A model generated the notes under the pieces. It had not been told where the DNA came from. It made no database searches and worked only from the letters and a program-made list of their open reading frames with translations. Made by a program: the position numbers and the translations under genes. From assembly GCA_029858145.1 (NCBI GenBank), contig JAOUFP010000168.1, forward strand, positions 1 to 6,621: a stretch of DNA of 6,621 nucleotides. Reading direction: 5' to 3'. This DNA is from Nitrospirota bacterium (GTDB lineage: Bacteria > Nitrospirota > Thermodesulfovibrionia > Thermodesulfovibrionales > UBA6898). Positions 5,780 to 6,621 of the stretch are shown piece after piece. Position 1 is the first letter of the stretch; every line of letters starts with the position of its first letter.

Positions 5780-5817
5780 GGGCATCTGTCCCGCCTTGTA
5801 TTCACAAATAATTTGGA

Positions 5818-6621
5818 CTACCCCCTTCCTGAGTGCCATCTCCAGGCGGTCGAGATAATCGACTCAAGGTCGCCGAACCGCGGCTTCCACCCGAGCGTTT
5901 TCATCGCCTTGCTGCTGCTGCCGACGAGGACCGGAGGGTCGCCTGCCCGGCGCCCGATTTCGGTCACCGCGATTTCCCGGCCACTGACCCTGCGCACCGT
6001 ATCGATGACCTCCCTCACCGAATAGCCATTGCCGTTCCCCAGGTTGAAAGAATCGCTGGTCTGCGCGTCCCGCACATACTGAAGCGCGCGAAGATGCGCA
6101 TCGGCAAGATCTGTTACATGGACATAATCCCTGATGCAGGTGCCGTCTTTGGTCGGATAATCTGTCCCGAAGATTTTTACTTCTTCCCGTCTTCCCAGAG
6201 CTGCATCGACAGTCAGAGGGATAAGATGGGTCTCGGGATCATGCCGTTCGCCGAGTTCACCTTCAGGGTCTGCGCCTGCAGCATTAAAGTATCTCAGGTT
6301 AACGTGTTTGATGCCGTAGGCAGCGTCGTAATCCCTCAGGATATCCTCGACCATCGCCTTGCTTCTGCCATAGGGATTGATCGGACTCCGGGGATGCTCC
6401 TCGGAGATCGGTATTTCCAGGGGCACACCATAGGTCGCACAGGACGATGAAAAAATAAAATACCTGACGCCGAATTCCCGCATGACATCCAGCAGGTTGA
6501 GGGTATTGACCACATTGTTGCCATAATATTTTGCCGGATCCGTAACAGACTCTCCCACATAGGCAAACGCGCTGAAATGCATCACGGCCTCGACAGGATA
6601 CCGCTCGAAACAGAGCCTGAT
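5818..6621 (-). CDS. galE: UDP-glucose 4-epimerase, partial (N-terminus outside window)
   Basis: GalE interconverts UDP-glucose and UDP-galactose using a bound NAD, supplying galactose donors for surface glycans or channelling galactose into central metabolism. The minus-strand frame is open to the right edge; reading it through gives IRLCFERYPVEAV before MHFSAFAYVGESV, so the GTG at 6583-6585 and ATG at 6580-6582 are internal codons, not the start. 267 residues are present of a usual 325-340; the first 60-70, with the GxxGxxG NAD loop, are missing. Motifs include FAYVGESVTDP, YFIFSSSCATYGVP with the catalytic Ser, NPYGRSK with catalytic Tyr and Lys, LRYFNAAGADPEGELGERHDPETHLIP, IFGTDYPTKDGTCIRDYVHVTDLADAH, FNLGNGNGYSVREVI and RRAGDPPVLVGSSSKA. 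The stop is TAG at 5818-5820. GalE converges on the glycosyltransferase gene. Confidence 0.96.
   Translation of the reverse strand: MRLCFERYPVEAVMHFSAFAYVGESVTDPAKYYGNNVVNTLNLLDVMREFGVRYFIFSSSCATYGVPLEIPISEEHPRSPINPYGRSKAMVEDILRDYDAAYGIKHVNLRYFNAAGADPEGELGERHDPETHLIPLTVDAALGRREEVKIFGTDYPTKDGTCIRDYVHVTDLADAHLRALQYVRDAQTSDSFNLGNGNGYSVREVIDTVRRVSGREIAVTEIGRRAGDPPVLVGSSSKAMKTLGWKPRFGDLESIISTAWRWHSGRG

Larger units (their letters stand above)
5628..5817. other. Intergenic gap between convergent glycosyltransferase and galE
   Basis: The 190 bases between two facing stop codons hold no convincing gene. They contain a near-perfect palindrome, GCTTTG (5666-5671) and CAAAGC (5674-5679); a second hairpin at 5743-5756; a purine-rich repeat at 5763-5779; and two copies of GTATTCAC at 5642-5649 and 5798-5805. 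None is followed by a good T run, so no clear intrinsic terminator is assigned to either gene. Confidence 0.6.

Noticed and set aside
5833..6450. A 205-codon plus-strand frame opposite galE
   Set aside because: The minus strand here encodes unmistakable GalE motifs; the opposite frame is a by-product of high-GC coding.

Overview
The window carries part of a cell-surface polysaccharide locus from a Gram-negative bacterium: a dTDP-L-rhamnose operon, an O-antigen ligase/polymerase-type membrane protein, a WaaE/KdtX-like glycosyltransferase and a UDP-glucose 4-epimerase. Protein wording and moderate GC would fit Nitrospirota or a deltaproteobacterial lineage. That placement is an impression, not a result, and there is no rRNA or other marker gene to test it.

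Left part (1-3018, + strand): a tightly packed rfbA(partial)-rfbC-rfbD-rfbB operon. Stops and starts are 3 bp apart or overlap by 4 and 8 bp, so translation is probably coupled. RfbA, RfbB, RfbC and RfbD are the four enzymes that turn glucose-1-phosphate and dTTP into dTDP-L-rhamnose. Only the N-terminal half of RfbA lies outside the window.

Middle part (2999-4874): a minus-strand gene for a roughly 12-helix Wzy_C-family protein, visibly AT-rich compared with its neighbours. Its last codons overlap the end of rfbB tail to tail by 20 bp. It may be preceded by a short unrecognised ORF (4318-4596) joined through an ATGA overlap. The 4597-4874 stretch looks like a divergent control region. It has an extended -10 promoter reading left and a near-consensus sigma70 promoter reading right, with a 5+5 bp dyad over the rightward -35. 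The rightward 5' leader can fold into competing hairpins, one followed by eight T.

Right part (4875-6621): a GTG-started family 2 glycosyltransferase on the + strand. A 190-bp gap with small repeats and hairpins separates it from the convergent 3' end of galE, whose 5' end is cut by the window edge.

Together these genes suggest making rhamnose and galactose donors, adding sugars to a lipopolysaccharide core or O-unit, and ligating or polymerising the glycan at the inner membrane. No mobile element, CRISPR array, tRNA or rRNA was seen. The enzymes are all of known families; the less ordinary material is the intergenic control region and the gene junctions.
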